Assembly (NCBI GenBank): GCA_032027125.1
Contig: JAVSMQ010000001.1
Location: 862,422-926,421, forward strand
Direction of reading: 5' to 3'
DNA length: 64,000 bases
Source: JANJTB01 sp032027125
Lineage (GTDB): Bacteria; Bacteroidota; Ignavibacteria; Kapaibacteriales; UBA2268
Below are positions 16,142-24,496 of the stretch, piece by piece. Numbering within the stretch: position 1 is the stretch's first letter; the number at the start of each line of letters is the position of its first letter. A model generated the notes under the pieces. The model saw only the letters and a program-made list of their open reading frames with translations, was not told the DNA's origin and searched no databases. Both the position numbers and the translations under genes were made by a program.

Positions 16142-18028
16142 TCAATAAATGACTTTAAATATTTTTAACTCATAAGGTTCAAAATTCAACTTGAATTTTC
16201 CTTCATGGGTATTGATTTCTTCATCAAACAGCAGATTTTTCAATCTTTCGGCTCCTGCGTAAATATCAAAAGAGCAGTTATGCAGACTTTTGGAACTATA
16301 ATTTGCCATGATTATAATTTCGGTTTGAGAAGCGGAATCTCTTCTCATAAAAGATACTATGTTTTCAGAGTGGCAATTTACAGGAAAAATTGAATGATTA
16401 CGAATATTGTCCGGTAAAGTTAAATTTTCTCCTTTTACTTTGTTAATTTGTCTGATAAAATCTGTTATTTCATTTTCATTATCCCAATTCAATTCGACAG
16501 CGGAAAATAATCCTAATTTTTCGGCAGGAAACCGGCTGATTTCATCAGGGGTAAAATCCAAACCGGTATTAACAGGATTTTCTTCGGCAATTTCAAAGCC
16601 TGAATGAATAAAAGTAATTGCAGGTAAAAATGCCGATATTGCATAAATTATCTTAAGAAATCTTATGTCAGAAATCCGACCGAATGTTCTTGGTGTATTG
16701 TGAGATTCGGATGTTGCAAAAAAATTAACCGGTACATCACCATGGCTTATTCTTGCAAGTAAATCCCTCATCTTCTCAGCTCTGTGTGCATCGAATGGGA
16801 GATAACCAAGTACAGCAGAATAACCCTCCTTAACAGACTGCTCAGTTAATAAGAAGTTTTCTTCCCAGAAAAAGAAATCAGGTTTTTTGAGGACAGCACT
16901 TTCCACAATTTTTGTTCTAAGTGCTGCTGGCAGTGCATGACCCATATCAATCATAACCCCGTCAATGCCGAAACTTTCTATATAATGCGGTATAATACCC
17001 GCAATATAATCCCAAAGTTCTTTCACTTCAAATTCGGGTTTGGCAAGTTCCTTATCATACATTCTGATTGTATTATAAGCTATATAATTAAATTTTGGAT
17101 TGTCATACAACTTCAGAAATGTCACATCTGTCCATGCCGGCTGATTATCATCGGGGGGCCAGTCTGCAAATGCTCCGGGGATTTTTACATCAACTTTTTT
17201 GTCAGATATCAGTCCTCTTATTTTGCCATCTACTCTCGCAACTTTTTTGGGCGATTCTGTAAACATTTTTATATGCTGCTCGTGCGGCGGAATTAAATTG
17301 ATTAAATCACCCGATTCCACTTTTAATTTAATAGCCTCTAATTCCTTTTTCATGAATATCGGCGGACCGTATTTCGATTCATAAGTCTCCCCTTCAGCGC
17401 GGTTTTTGATTTTTGTATGAATCCAGTAAAACCATTCGGGGTGCTCAAGTGAAAGGTCACTGTCAATACTTGACGTTCTGAACACAAATTCGCATACAAG
17501 TTTCATCCCCAGTAAATGAACAGCCTCGGCAAAAGCTTTAAATTCAGTTTCAACATCTAATCCTAAAAGCGGTTCCGAAAGGTTTTCATCCGGCTGATAC
17601 GGATTTCGTATTGCATAAGGAGAGCCGAGATTACCTTTCTTTTCATCTTCGCCGATAGCAGTCACCGGTAATAAATAAATAGTATTTACTCCCAAACTAT
17701 GGATATAAGGCAGCAAAGCAATTGCTTTCAGGAAAGTACCGGTTTCTCTGAACATACTTTTTTCGGATTCTAATTTGGAATCACTGTTATGGTCATAAGC
17801 TGCGGTCAGTCTGATAAACATATTATAAACAGACAACTCGCTTTTTATATTTATATTATCACTGAGAGACTTGATTTTATTGATTCTTTCAAGAAAATAT
17901 TCAAAAGGATTGATTTCGATTTTACCGGGAGGTTGATTTATCCATAGCCCGGGTACGGCAAAGGTATGTTTATATTTTTTTGATTTAAGATTGCTTAGTC
18001 TGCTGATAACAAGTTCAAGGTTTTTCAA
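16142..18028 (-). CDS. GH13-family alpha-glucan enzyme, maltosyltransferase/GlgE-like, divergent active site
   Basis: The 628-aa protein has a TIM-barrel GH13 layout: LGVNTIYLLPVTAIG, GSPYAIRNPYQPDE, a GlgE-like KLVCEFVFRTSS...EHPEWF segment, GIDGVMIDMGHA (nucleophile Asp), FFFWEENF (acid/base Glu) and ATSESHNTPRTFG. Compared with canonical GH13, region I lacks D-x-V-x-N-H, the Arg two residues before the nucleophile is Met, and the third acid after His in region IV is Asn. So the activity may be a transferase or lost. The start is TTG (18028) with AGGAAA just upstream; there is no good ATG nearby. No signal peptide, so probably cytosolic glycogen/maltodextrin metabolism. Divergent from the DsbD-alpha gene. 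Confidence 0.7.
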   Translation of the reverse strand: MKNLELVISRLSNLKSKKYKHTFAVPGLWINQPPGKIEINPFEYFLERINKIKSLSDNINIKSELSVYNMFIRLTAAYDHNSDSKLESEKSMFRETGTFLKAIALLPYIHSLGVNTIYLLPVTAIGEDEKKGNLGSPYAIRNPYQPDENLSEPLLGLDVETEFKAFAEAVHLLGMKLVCEFVFRTSSIDSDLSLEHPEWFYWIHTKIKNRAEGETYESKYGPPIFMKKELEAIKLKVESGDLINLIPPHEQHIKMFTESPKKVARVDGKIRGLISDKKVDVKIPGAFADWPPDDNQPAWTDVTFLKLYDNPKFNYIAYNTIRMYDKELAKPEFEVKELWDYIAGIIPHYIESFGIDGVMIDMGHALPAALRTKIVESAVLKKPDFFFWEENFLLTEQSVKEGYSAVLGYLPFDAHRAEKMRDLLARISHGDVPVNFFATSESHNTPRTFGRISDIRFLKIIYAISAFLPAITFIHSGFEIAEENPVNTGLDFTPDEISRFPAEKLGLFSAVELNWDNENEITDFIRQINKVKGENLTLPDNIRNHSIFPVNCHSENIVSFMRRDSASQTEIIIMANYSSKSLHNCSFDIYAGAERLKNLLFDEEINTHEGKFKLNFEPYELKIFKVIY

Positions 18029-18115
18029 ATTTTCCTACATTTTCCAATTTACAAAATAACGTTTATGTAAAAACGTATTTAGATACAAACTATTAATAAT
18101 CCAAAAGCTAAAAGA

Positions 18116-18961
18116 ATGAAATCAAATATATTTATTGCATTTATATTAGTACTGACGATGTACATTCAGGTTTTTCCGTCAATACCGGTAGATGGGAATA
18201 AATTGGTAAACACCAAAATCATAGCTGATTATAAAAACTTAAAACCGGGAATGGATTTTAAGTTAGGAATAATTCTTACTCCTGAAAAGAAATGGCATAC
18301 TTACTGGCAGAATCCGGGAGACGCAGGATTGCCTACAACAGTTGACCTTATACTGCCTGATGGAATTAAAGCAGGAGATATTATTTGGGAACAACCTATG
18401 AAATTTCCTTTTGCCGGTATGGCAAATTTCGGTTATGACGGTCAGTCGTTTCTTACAATACCGGTCAGCATATCAAAGGATTTTAAGGGAAATGAATTAA
18501 AAATTGAAGCAAAAGTCAGTTGGCTGGCTTGTAATGAAGAATGTGTACCCGGCAGCAGCGACATTATTTTAAAATTACCCGTAAGCAACTCCGAACCTGA
18601 GATTGATAACCAAAATCAGGATATTTTTAATAAATCATTAGAAAAGCATAGTATTAACAATTCGGATATTACAGTTAAAGCTGTCAAAACGGGAGATGAC
18701 CTAGTAGAATTGGAAATCAAGCTGCCGGAATATCTAAAAAACATAAGTAAACTTGAATTCTTCCCTATTGAAAGCGGTTCTTTTGATAACGGCTCGGAAC
18801 AGGTATTTACTAAAAACGGCTGTAATGTATTTTTGAAACTGAAATTTGACAAATACAGAGAGAAGGACCCCGTCAGAGTCTATGGAATCCTTGTATCCGA
18901 CGAACCTTTATCTAAGGATTTGCCAAACAAATCCGTTTTTATAAATGTTGATATTAAATAA
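18116..18961 (+). CDS. Stand-alone DsbD N-terminal (alpha) domain protein
   Basis: The 281-aa exported protein has a signal peptide at residues 1-22, followed by the DsbD-alpha/DsbC_N-type domain (PF11412-like): WHTYWQNPGDAGLPT, FPFAGMANFGYDGQSFL and the WLACNEECVPGS motif with Cys139 and Cys143. In DsbD this periplasmic domain passes electrons from the membrane domain to substrates. Here the membrane (beta) and thioredoxin (gamma) domains are absent, and the next gene is a redoxin, so the two may form a periplasmic thiol relay. The electron donor in the membrane would have to be encoded elsewhere. Confidence 0.8.
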   Translation: MKSNIFIAFILVLTMYIQVFPSIPVDGNKLVNTKIIADYKNLKPGMDFKLGIILTPEKKWHTYWQNPGDAGLPTTVDLILPDGIKAGDIIWEQPMKFPFAGMANFGYDGQSFLTIPVSISKDFKGNELKIEAKVSWLACNEECVPGSSDIILKLPVSNSEPEIDNQNQDIFNKSLEKHSINNSDITVKAVKTGDDLVELEIKLPEYLKNISKLEFFPIESGSFDNGSEQVFTKNGCNVFLKLKFDKYREKDPVRVYGILVSDEPLSKDLPNKSVFINVDIK

Positions 18962-18988
18962 GTAATTTTTTTTTCGTTGAGGTGATAT

Positions 18989-19612
18989 ATGATTTTAAGA
19001 AGTATATTTTTCGGATTATTGCTTTTGGCAGTGACATTCCTGAGTGCGGCTACCCAACCTGCAAAAGAATCGGGAATCGGGAGCGAAGTACCGGATTTTT
19101 CTCTGAAGGATGTTAACGGTAAAATTCATAATCTTATTGATTATAAAGGTAAGTACGTTGTGCTTGAATGGACAAATTTTGACTGCCCTTTTGTAAAAAA
19201 ACATTATGGATCAGGTAATATGAAGAAACTGCAGAAGGAATTTACCGAGCAAGGTGTTATATGGCTTTCCATCTGTTCATCTGCTCCGGGCAAACAGGGG
19301 AATTTTGATGCTGCAGAAATCAAAAAACGTATTTCAGATTCGAAAGCTAACATGTCTGAATATCTGATTGACGAAGAAGGTATGGTTGGTAAATTATTCG
19401 GTGCAAGAACTACCCCCCATTTATTTATTATCAATCCCGATGGAAAGTTGATTTATCAGGGCGGTATTGATGATACTAAATCTACTAATCAGGCTGACAT
19501 ACCAAATTCCAAAAATTTTGTTAAAGCTGCATTAGATGAGTCTTTATCCGGTAAACCTGTCACTATATCAACTACCCAGCCTTACGGTTGTCCGGTTAAA
19601 TATAAGGATTAA
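18989..19612 (+). CDS. Exported peroxiredoxin-like/thioredoxin-fold protein
   Basis: The 207-aa protein has a signal peptide (residues 1-21) and a redoxin (AhpC/TSA-like) domain: VPDFSLKDVNGKIHNL, VVLEWTNFDCPFVKKHY (Cys66), then TTPHLFIINPDGKLIYQGGIDD. The DCPFVKKHY motif is that of the PRX-like1 subgroup, with one Cys in place of CxxC. A second Cys near the C-terminus (YGCPVKY) could be the resolving residue. It lies 27 bp after the DsbD-alpha gene on the same strand with GAGGTG as RBS, so an operon acting in periplasmic thiol or peroxide chemistry is likely. Confidence 0.8.
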   Translation: MILRSIFFGLLLLAVTFLSAATQPAKESGIGSEVPDFSLKDVNGKIHNLIDYKGKYVVLEWTNFDCPFVKKHYGSGNMKKLQKEFTEQGVIWLSICSSAPGKQGNFDAAEIKKRISDSKANMSEYLIDEEGMVGKLFGARTTPHLFIINPDGKLIYQGGIDDTKSTNQADIPNSKNFVKAALDESLSGKPVTISTTQPYGCPVKYKD

Positions 19613-19940
19613 CAGGCAGAGTTTGGAATTCTGAATTCTGAATTATGAATTCTTAATTTTGAATTCTTAATTGTTTCCCGCTTCGAAGGTATTCGACTTA
19701 ATCATTCAGAATTCAGCATTCATCATTCAGCATTCATCATTCAGAATTGCTTCCAACTCCGTTAGGAGTTGAATTATGGTAACAGAACGCATCCCGATGA
19801 GCATGACTACCTCGTAGAGGTTGTATTATGGGAAAAAATATAATCTCTACGAGATAACAATCAACTGGGCATTGCTCATGTTACCACAATTCAATCTCTA
19901 CGAGATAGATATGTGCCATACTCCGTTAGGAGTTGAATGT
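19613..19940. repeat. Palindrome-rich intergenic repeat cluster
   Basis: The first part (19625-19745) is a run of GAATTC/GAATTCTGAATT-like and CATTCAGCATTCATC short direct repeats. The second (about 19747-19940) contains AACTCCGTTAGGAGTTGAAT twice as outer units, and ACCTCGTAGAGGT and ATCTCTACGAGAT palindromes inside. ATTATGGTAACA...GAGCAT on the left is complementary to ATGCTCATGTTACCACAAT on the right, giving a long foldback. No gene is visible here. It borders a decayed RHS fragment. Confidence 0.65.
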
Positions 19941-20135
19941 CGTTAGAAAAAACACAAAATATTTCACGTCGTCATCACGCATCATTCCGTTGAAGCCGAA
20001 GTGGTAAGTTGTACCTGTTTCGGAATACATACCAGGTTGGAGCATGCCAAACGGATAATGAGTGTATGCCGACAATGCGTCCGCTCGGAACGGAGGCAGA
20101 GTATCACCCGCAGTAGTTGAAAATTTCATATCAGC
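19926..20135 (-). pseudogene. RHS-repeat core fragment (decayed)
   Basis: The open frame encodes TLPPFRADALSAYTHYPFGM, then a YHFGFNGMMRDDDVK segment. This is the diagnostic end of RHS/YD-repeat core domains, where YPFG...GFNGKEKDDEVKG normally precedes a polymorphic toxin tip. Only about 60-70 residues remain; the repeats upstream are missing, and after the core the frame stops within about 15 residues. It is best read as a remnant of a polymorphic-toxin gene. Confidence 0.65.
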
Positions 20136-20187
20136 TAGTTTAATTCTAATATTAATATTTAAGAAGTACATATCTAAAAATATTTTA

Positions 20188-20703
20188 CTATTCCCAATAA
20201 CTTTTTTCAACTTCAACATCAAATAAAATCGCTTTGATATAATTTAAAGCAGCAATATTATACACTTCAACTGAAGAATTGAAATTATAATTGAAATTTT
20301 TTATTCGTAAATTTAAATTAAAATCATCAAAGTTCGAAATCTGTGGACCTCCAGTAGTATCATTTGGATTTACCAATCTCATCATATCTTCAAAAATAAT
20401 ATAATCAAATTTGCTTTTAAATTTTTTTGTTATTAATGAGGTATTATCAATTTTTAAAATTTCAATTTTATTATTGTTATTAATTAGGGTATAAATGATT
20501 TGATCTTTAATTGCATTACAATTACACCCTTTATAATAAATAATAAAATCATTTTGTTCTTTTTTTAAGGAATCAAATAAATTTTCATAATTTTCTCTTA
20601 AAGAAACATATTTTGGCGATTTATATATAAAATTACAACTATTACTGATAATTATAGCCAACACAATACATCCAATCAATATAAATGTTCTAAAATTACT
20701 CAT
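20188..20703 (-). CDS. Putative lipoprotein of unknown function
   Basis: The 171-aa protein has a lipoprotein-type signal (hydrophobic residues 7-20, then SNSC with Cys near residue 23). The remainder is Asn/Ile/Lys-rich with a CNC pair (GCNCNAIKDQII) about residue 60 and no recognisable domain. It overlaps the upstream 191-aa gene by 8 bp, so the two are translated together. The low GC relative to neighbours and the adjacent RHS remnant hint at accessory origin, possibly former immunity/effector-associated genes, but this is not demonstrated. Confidence 0.55.
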   Translation of the reverse strand: MSNFRTFILIGCIVLAIIISNSCNFIYKSPKYVSLRENYENLFDSLKKEQNDFIIYYKGCNCNAIKDQIIYTLINNNNKIEILKIDNTSLITKKFKSKFDYIIFEDMMRLVNPNDTTGGPQISNFDDFNLNLRIKNFNYNFNSSVEVYNIAALNYIKAILFDVEVEKSYWE

Positions 20704-21271
20704 TATTAACTTTACATGATTTTAATATATATCTGCCTAAAGTTTCTTGTGATGTATAATATAAATGGAAGCTAACAGTATCTCCATATCTTTTTTCAAG
20801 TTGCAATTTATAATTGATTTCATCATCAAGTAGATCAAATCCCGGAAAAAACATTATGCCATGATTTACAGTATAATAACTTTTACCGGTAGTAGAATCA
20901 AATTTCATACTATATAATTCTTTATCAGGATATTTAGGTTTGAAAGATACCCATATCCAACCCGGTTTATCAAGATTTTCATAAGTGGTTTTTCCATCTA
21001 AATAATCATATATATTAACTACTAATTTTAACTTTGTTTTATAAGTAGAGCCTATTTGAATTCTTTCAAACAAATCAAAATTCATCTTCTTACTGTTTCT
21101 ACTTAATATTATAAGTGTATCATTGTCAACAACCCCGACAAAATATGTAAACGTGTCTAACTCAGACTTTGGATATTCCATATCAATAATTTTTAACTCA
21201 ACCTCTTTATTATTATGAGATAATTTAATGGGCTGGTTAAGCAAAATCAAGTATATAATCAAATATTTCAT
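20696..21271 (-). CDS. Hypothetical exported protein
   Basis: The 191-aa protein has a short hydrophobic N-terminus (MKYLIIYLILLNQPIKL) that may be a signal peptide, followed by beta-rich sequence without known motifs (YFVGVVDNDTLIILSRNSK, GWIWVSFKPKYPDKELYSMKFD). It is the first of a two-gene unit with the lipoprotein gene (8-bp overlap). I do not recognise the family. Confidence 0.55.
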   Translation of the reverse strand: MKYLIIYLILLNQPIKLSHNNKEVELKIIDMEYPKSELDTFTYFVGVVDNDTLIILSRNSKKMNFDLFERIQIGSTYKTKLKLVVNIYDYLDGKTTYENLDKPGWIWVSFKPKYPDKELYSMKFDSTTGKSYYTVNHGIMFFPGFDLLDDEINYKLQLEKRYGDTVSFHLYYTSQETLGRYILKSCKVNNE

Positions 21272-21480
21272 TTAGATACACACTCTCAATAAATAACATT
21301 ACAAAATTAGTAAAAAAATCAATTCATTCGCTTCATTCATTTTTATTTTGTATCTTTCTTTCACTACAAACTTAACAAAAATCTCCCTTTTTACGGCTTT
21401 CTTTTTTCAAAACATAAAAAATTGTTGGGAGAGTGAAAAAAAATAATTTGCAAATTTTTGAAAAGGTTGGGTTAAATCAA

Positions 21481-21514
21481 AAAAGGCTCAATACATAAGT
21501 TGATTGAGCCTTTT
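21481..21514 (-). terminator. Rho-independent terminator after hslU
   Basis: AAAAGGCTCAAT (21481-21492) pairs perfectly with ATTGAGCCTTTT (21503-21514) around a 10-nt loop, 22 bp past the hslU stop. A/T tracts on both sides make it usable in both directions. Confidence 0.85.
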
Positions 21515-21536
21515 AAAATGATTATACGAATGATTT

Positions 21537-22946
21537 TTAGAGTATATATTTACTCAAATCAGTATTCTGAACAATATCTTTCAGCACTTCTCTGACTTTT
21601 TCGGAATTAATTGTAATATCATCGGAATCAATTTCTTCCGGAGCCTTGAACATAATATCCTCAAGCAAAGTTGACATAATAGTATGAAGTCTTCTGGCAC
21701 CGATATTTGTAACTTCCTCATTAACCTGTGCAGCAAGCGACGCAATTTCCTTTATACCGGATTCATCAAAATTAAGTTTGATTCCTTCAGTCAGAATTAA
21801 TGCCTGATACTGCTTGATTAGTGCATTTTCCGGCTGGGTAAGAATTTTAACAAAATCTTCTTCGGTAAGGCTTTTGAGTTCCACACGAATTGGAAATCTT
21901 CCCTGAAGTTCCGGCACCAAATCAGATGGTTTGGATACATGAAATGCTCCCGAGGCAATGAATAGTACATGGTCTGTCGAAACCATACCATACTTGGTAT
22001 TTACATCACATCCCTCGACAATCGGCAGCAAATCTCTCTGAACTCCTTCCCTTGAAACGTCGGGACCGGAACCGGCGCCGCCGCTTCGGGATGCTATTTT
22101 GTCAATCTCATCAATAAAAATTATACCGGAATTTTCGGCTCTGCGTAATGCTTCACGTATGACAGCTTCCATATCAATCAGTTTATCGGCTTCTTCCTTT
22201 TCGATAAGCAGGCGGGCTTCGGTAACTCTCAATTTGCGGGCTTTTCTTTTCTTAGGCATCATATTTCCGAAAATATCCTGAAGATTCATGCCGATTTCAT
22301 CCATACCCATAGGTCCGAGAACCTGAAGATTCGGTGTCTGGTCAACCATAACTTCAACTTCAATTACTCTGTCATCCAAAACTCCGTTTTTCAGCATTTG
22401 ACGAAATTTTTCGCGTGTAGCCGAATTTTCTTCAATTTCAACTTCACTTGTATTATCAAAAGAAGGAGATTTCTTGACAGGCGGAATCAAAATATCAAGC
22501 AGTCTGTTTTCGGCTGCTAATATTGATTCTCCCTTTTTTGCTTCAAGATGCTCTTCTTTCACAATACCGACAGAACGTTCAACAAGGTCACGTACCATTG
22601 ATTCAACATCTCTGCCGACATAACCGACTTCAGTAAATTTTGTTGCTTCAACTTTTACAAAAGGAGCATTAGCCAATTTAGCCAGACGCCGGGCAATTTC
22701 AGTTTTACCGACACCTGTAGGTCCAATCATAATGATATTATTGGGCATAATTTCGTCTTTAATATCACTTTCTACATTTTGTCTTCTCCACCGGTTACGC
22801 AAGGCAATTCCTACTGCTTTTTTGGCGGCATCCTGCCCGATAATGTATTTATCCAATTCAAAAACAATCTGTTTAGGTGTCAGGGAATTGTTTCGCAGTG
22901 CAATTGAACTTTCATTTACAACAGTTTCTTCTAAACTATTTTCCAT
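21537..22946 (-). CDS. hslU: HslU, ATPase subunit of the HslUV protease
   Basis: The 469-aa AAA+ unfoldase has the N-terminal LTPKQIVFELDKYIIGQDAAKKAVGIALRNRWRR signature, Walker A GPTGVGKT (about residues 74-81), VEATKFTEVGYVGRDVE (pore-loop GYVG), an intermediate I-domain (about residues 120-250), Walker B IIFIDEIDKIA and sensor-2 GARRLHTIM. It unfolds substrates and feeds them into HslV. It is located 34 bp downstream of hslV on the same strand. Confidence 0.97.
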   Translation of the reverse strand: MENSLEETVVNESSIALRNNSLTPKQIVFELDKYIIGQDAAKKAVGIALRNRWRRQNVESDIKDEIMPNNIIMIGPTGVGKTEIARRLAKLANAPFVKVEATKFTEVGYVGRDVESMVRDLVERSVGIVKEEHLEAKKGESILAAENRLLDILIPPVKKSPSFDNTSEVEIEENSATREKFRQMLKNGVLDDRVIEVEVMVDQTPNLQVLGPMGMDEIGMNLQDIFGNMMPKKRKARKLRVTEARLLIEKEEADKLIDMEAVIREALRRAENSGIIFIDEIDKIASRSGGAGSGPDVSREGVQRDLLPIVEGCDVNTKYGMVSTDHVLFIASGAFHVSKPSDLVPELQGRFPIRVELKSLTEEDFVKILTQPENALIKQYQALILTEGIKLNFDESGIKEIASLAAQVNEEVTNIGARRLHTIMSTLLEDIMFKAPEEIDSDDITINSEKVREVLKDIVQNTDLSKYIL

Positions 22947-22980
22947 TTATTTTTATCTCTTGTTTCGTTATCAAAATCAA

Positions 22981-23523
22981 TTAAAGTGTTTCGATTGTTA
23001 AGGATGAATTTGTATAGATACATATATCAGAAGCAATTTTCAGAGATTCCTCAACAATTCTCTTCGGTTCGTAATCAGTATGATTAATAAATGCTCTTGC
23101 AGCCGATAATGCGAAAGGACCGCCCGAGCCGATTGCTATTATATTGTCATCAGGCTCGATTACATCACCGGTACCGCTTATTAGAAAAGCATCCTTATTA
23201 TTCATAACCGCAAGCATAGCTTCTAATCTTCTTAAATAGCGGTCAGTACGCCAGTCTTTTGCCAATTCGATAGATGCTCTCTGCAGGTTGCCGCGATTAG
23301 CTTCGATTTTTTCTTCAAATCTTTGAATTAGAGTAAATGCATCAGCAGTTGAACCGGCAAATCCGGCAAGGATAGTGTTATTGTACAGCAATCTAACCTT
23401 TCGGGCATTATGCTTAAGTACTGTATTACCGAAACTCACCTGTCCATCAGAACCCATTGCTGCTTTACCATTCTTCAGAACACCAATAACGGTAGTAGCA
23501 TGTATTTGATTAAATTCAGACAT
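22981..23523 (-). CDS. hslV: HslV, proteolytic subunit of the HslUV protease
   Basis: The 180-aa proteasome-beta-like hydrolase keeps the expected TTVIGVLKNGKAAMGSDGQVSFGNTVLK and IAIGSGGPFALSAARA motifs. A short propeptide (MSEFNQIHA) precedes Thr10, which aligns with the catalytic N-terminal Thr of E. coli HslV (there Thr2), so auto-processing or removal of about nine residues is required. Followed directly by hslU. Confidence 0.95.
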   Translation of the reverse strand: MSEFNQIHATTVIGVLKNGKAAMGSDGQVSFGNTVLKHNARKVRLLYNNTILAGFAGSTADAFTLIQRFEEKIEANRGNLQRASIELAKDWRTDRYLRRLEAMLAVMNNKDAFLISGTGDVIEPDDNIIAIGSGGPFALSAARAFINHTDYEPKRIVEESLKIASDICIYTNSSLTIETL

Positions 23524-23637
23524 TATTTATCCGTTGCTTATTTTAAAATACAGTTGACGATAAAGCAGGACGTTTTGTATATTCTATAAAAAATAATTTT
23601 CTAAACAAATATTATTAGAAGTGTATAAGGATACTCA

Positions 23638-23674
23638 GAAACCGGACAGCGTTAAGACAACACAATCCGGTTTC
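23638..23674 (-). terminator. Hairpin downstream of the ArsR-type gene
   Basis: GAAACCGGA (23638-23646) pairs with TCCGGTTTC (23666-23674) over a 19-nt loop, just after the arsR-like stop. No long T-run follows on the minus strand, so termination strength is uncertain. Confidence 0.5.
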
Positions 23675-23696
23675 GTTTAAATGTCAAAATACCCGT

Positions 23697-23993
23697 TCAG
23701 GCAACAGCGCAATGTTCAATACAGTTAAATAAATTTACTAAATTATCCATTGAAATCTGATAATACACATTTTTACCTTCACGTGTGGATCTTAGTATGC
23801 CTTTATCTTTCAATTTGGTTAAATGGTGAGAGACGACCGATTGTTCGGCACTCATCCTTTCAACTATTTCGCTGACGCACAGACGCTGGTATTTTTCAAG
23901 CAGCTCAATCATTTCCAATCTCAGGGGATGTGCAATACATTTCAGAAGTTCTGCCATCCTCTCCAACTGGTCAACTTTAATTGTTCTTTTCAT
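23697..23993 (-). CDS. ArsR/SmtB-family transcriptional regulator
   Basis: The 98-aa winged-helix protein has AELLKCIAHPLRLEMIELL (helices 1-2), the recognition helix SAEQSVVSHHLTKLKDKGIL and the wing TREGKNVYYQIS. The classical metal box is degenerate (RLCVSEIV keeps one Cys), while a C-terminal CIEHCAVA pair may bind metal or act as a redox thiol switch. These proteins repress their own or neighbouring promoters until inducer binds. No metal-efflux gene lies next to it, so the target is unknown. Confidence 0.85.
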   Translation of the reverse strand: MKRTIKVDQLERMAELLKCIAHPLRLEMIELLEKYQRLCVSEIVERMSAEQSVVSHHLTKLKDKGILRSTREGKNVYYQISMDNLVNLFNCIEHCAVA

Positions 23994-23999
23994 AGTAGT

Positions 24000-24496
24000 T
24001 TTTTAAGTGTTAGTTAAAATCCATGTTACAAAAGTAACCTTCATAATCGAATTTATTGACATACATATATCATTTATATTGTATATATTTTATATTTTAA
24101 GATAATTATTTCACAAAATATTCATATTATTAACAAAATAATGATAAATACTACCTTTTAACTGCTTTTATATGGTTTTTAATATATATATTGTGACAAC
24201 TTTGAGGATTTTTGAATCACTATTTTTGCTCCGATAAATCATTTTTCAGAAGTATAATATTATGCGGATTTGCTGATTAATAACAGCCAGTTGAAAAAGC
24301 AATAATGTTAGTAATGTCAGTCTGAGCGAAGTCGAAGACTGACAGAACAACCTGAAATTATGGCATACATCACACTTCGACTTCGCTCAGTGTGACATTC
24401 ATAGAGAGTTAGAATAAGTAAATACTTTTTCAACGGATAGTTAAAATATTACGTGCCGCGTCTAAATGAAAAAACGGGTTATGCTGCATTGTTTAC
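24000..24496. other. Intergenic region with REP-like palindrome
   Basis: Bases 24000-24300 are AT-rich (the arsR-like promoter should be near 24010-24060) with no gene. A GTCAGTCTGAGCGAAG palindrome pair spans 24316-24397. The rest up to the hydG stop is featureless. Confidence 0.6.
24316..24397. repeat. GTCAGTCTGAGCGAAG-type palindromic repeat
   Basis: The direct unit GTCAGTCTGAGCGAAGTCGA and the inverted unit CACTTCGACTTCGCTCAGTG are about 35 bp apart and end in TGTGACA, making a long foldback. Same family as 817-873 and 39280-39384. Confidence 0.75.

Noticed and set aside
16937..17296. 119-aa plus-strand frame opposite the GH13 gene
   Set aside because: Antisense shadow with no conserved motif; the minus-strand GH13 frame explains the region.
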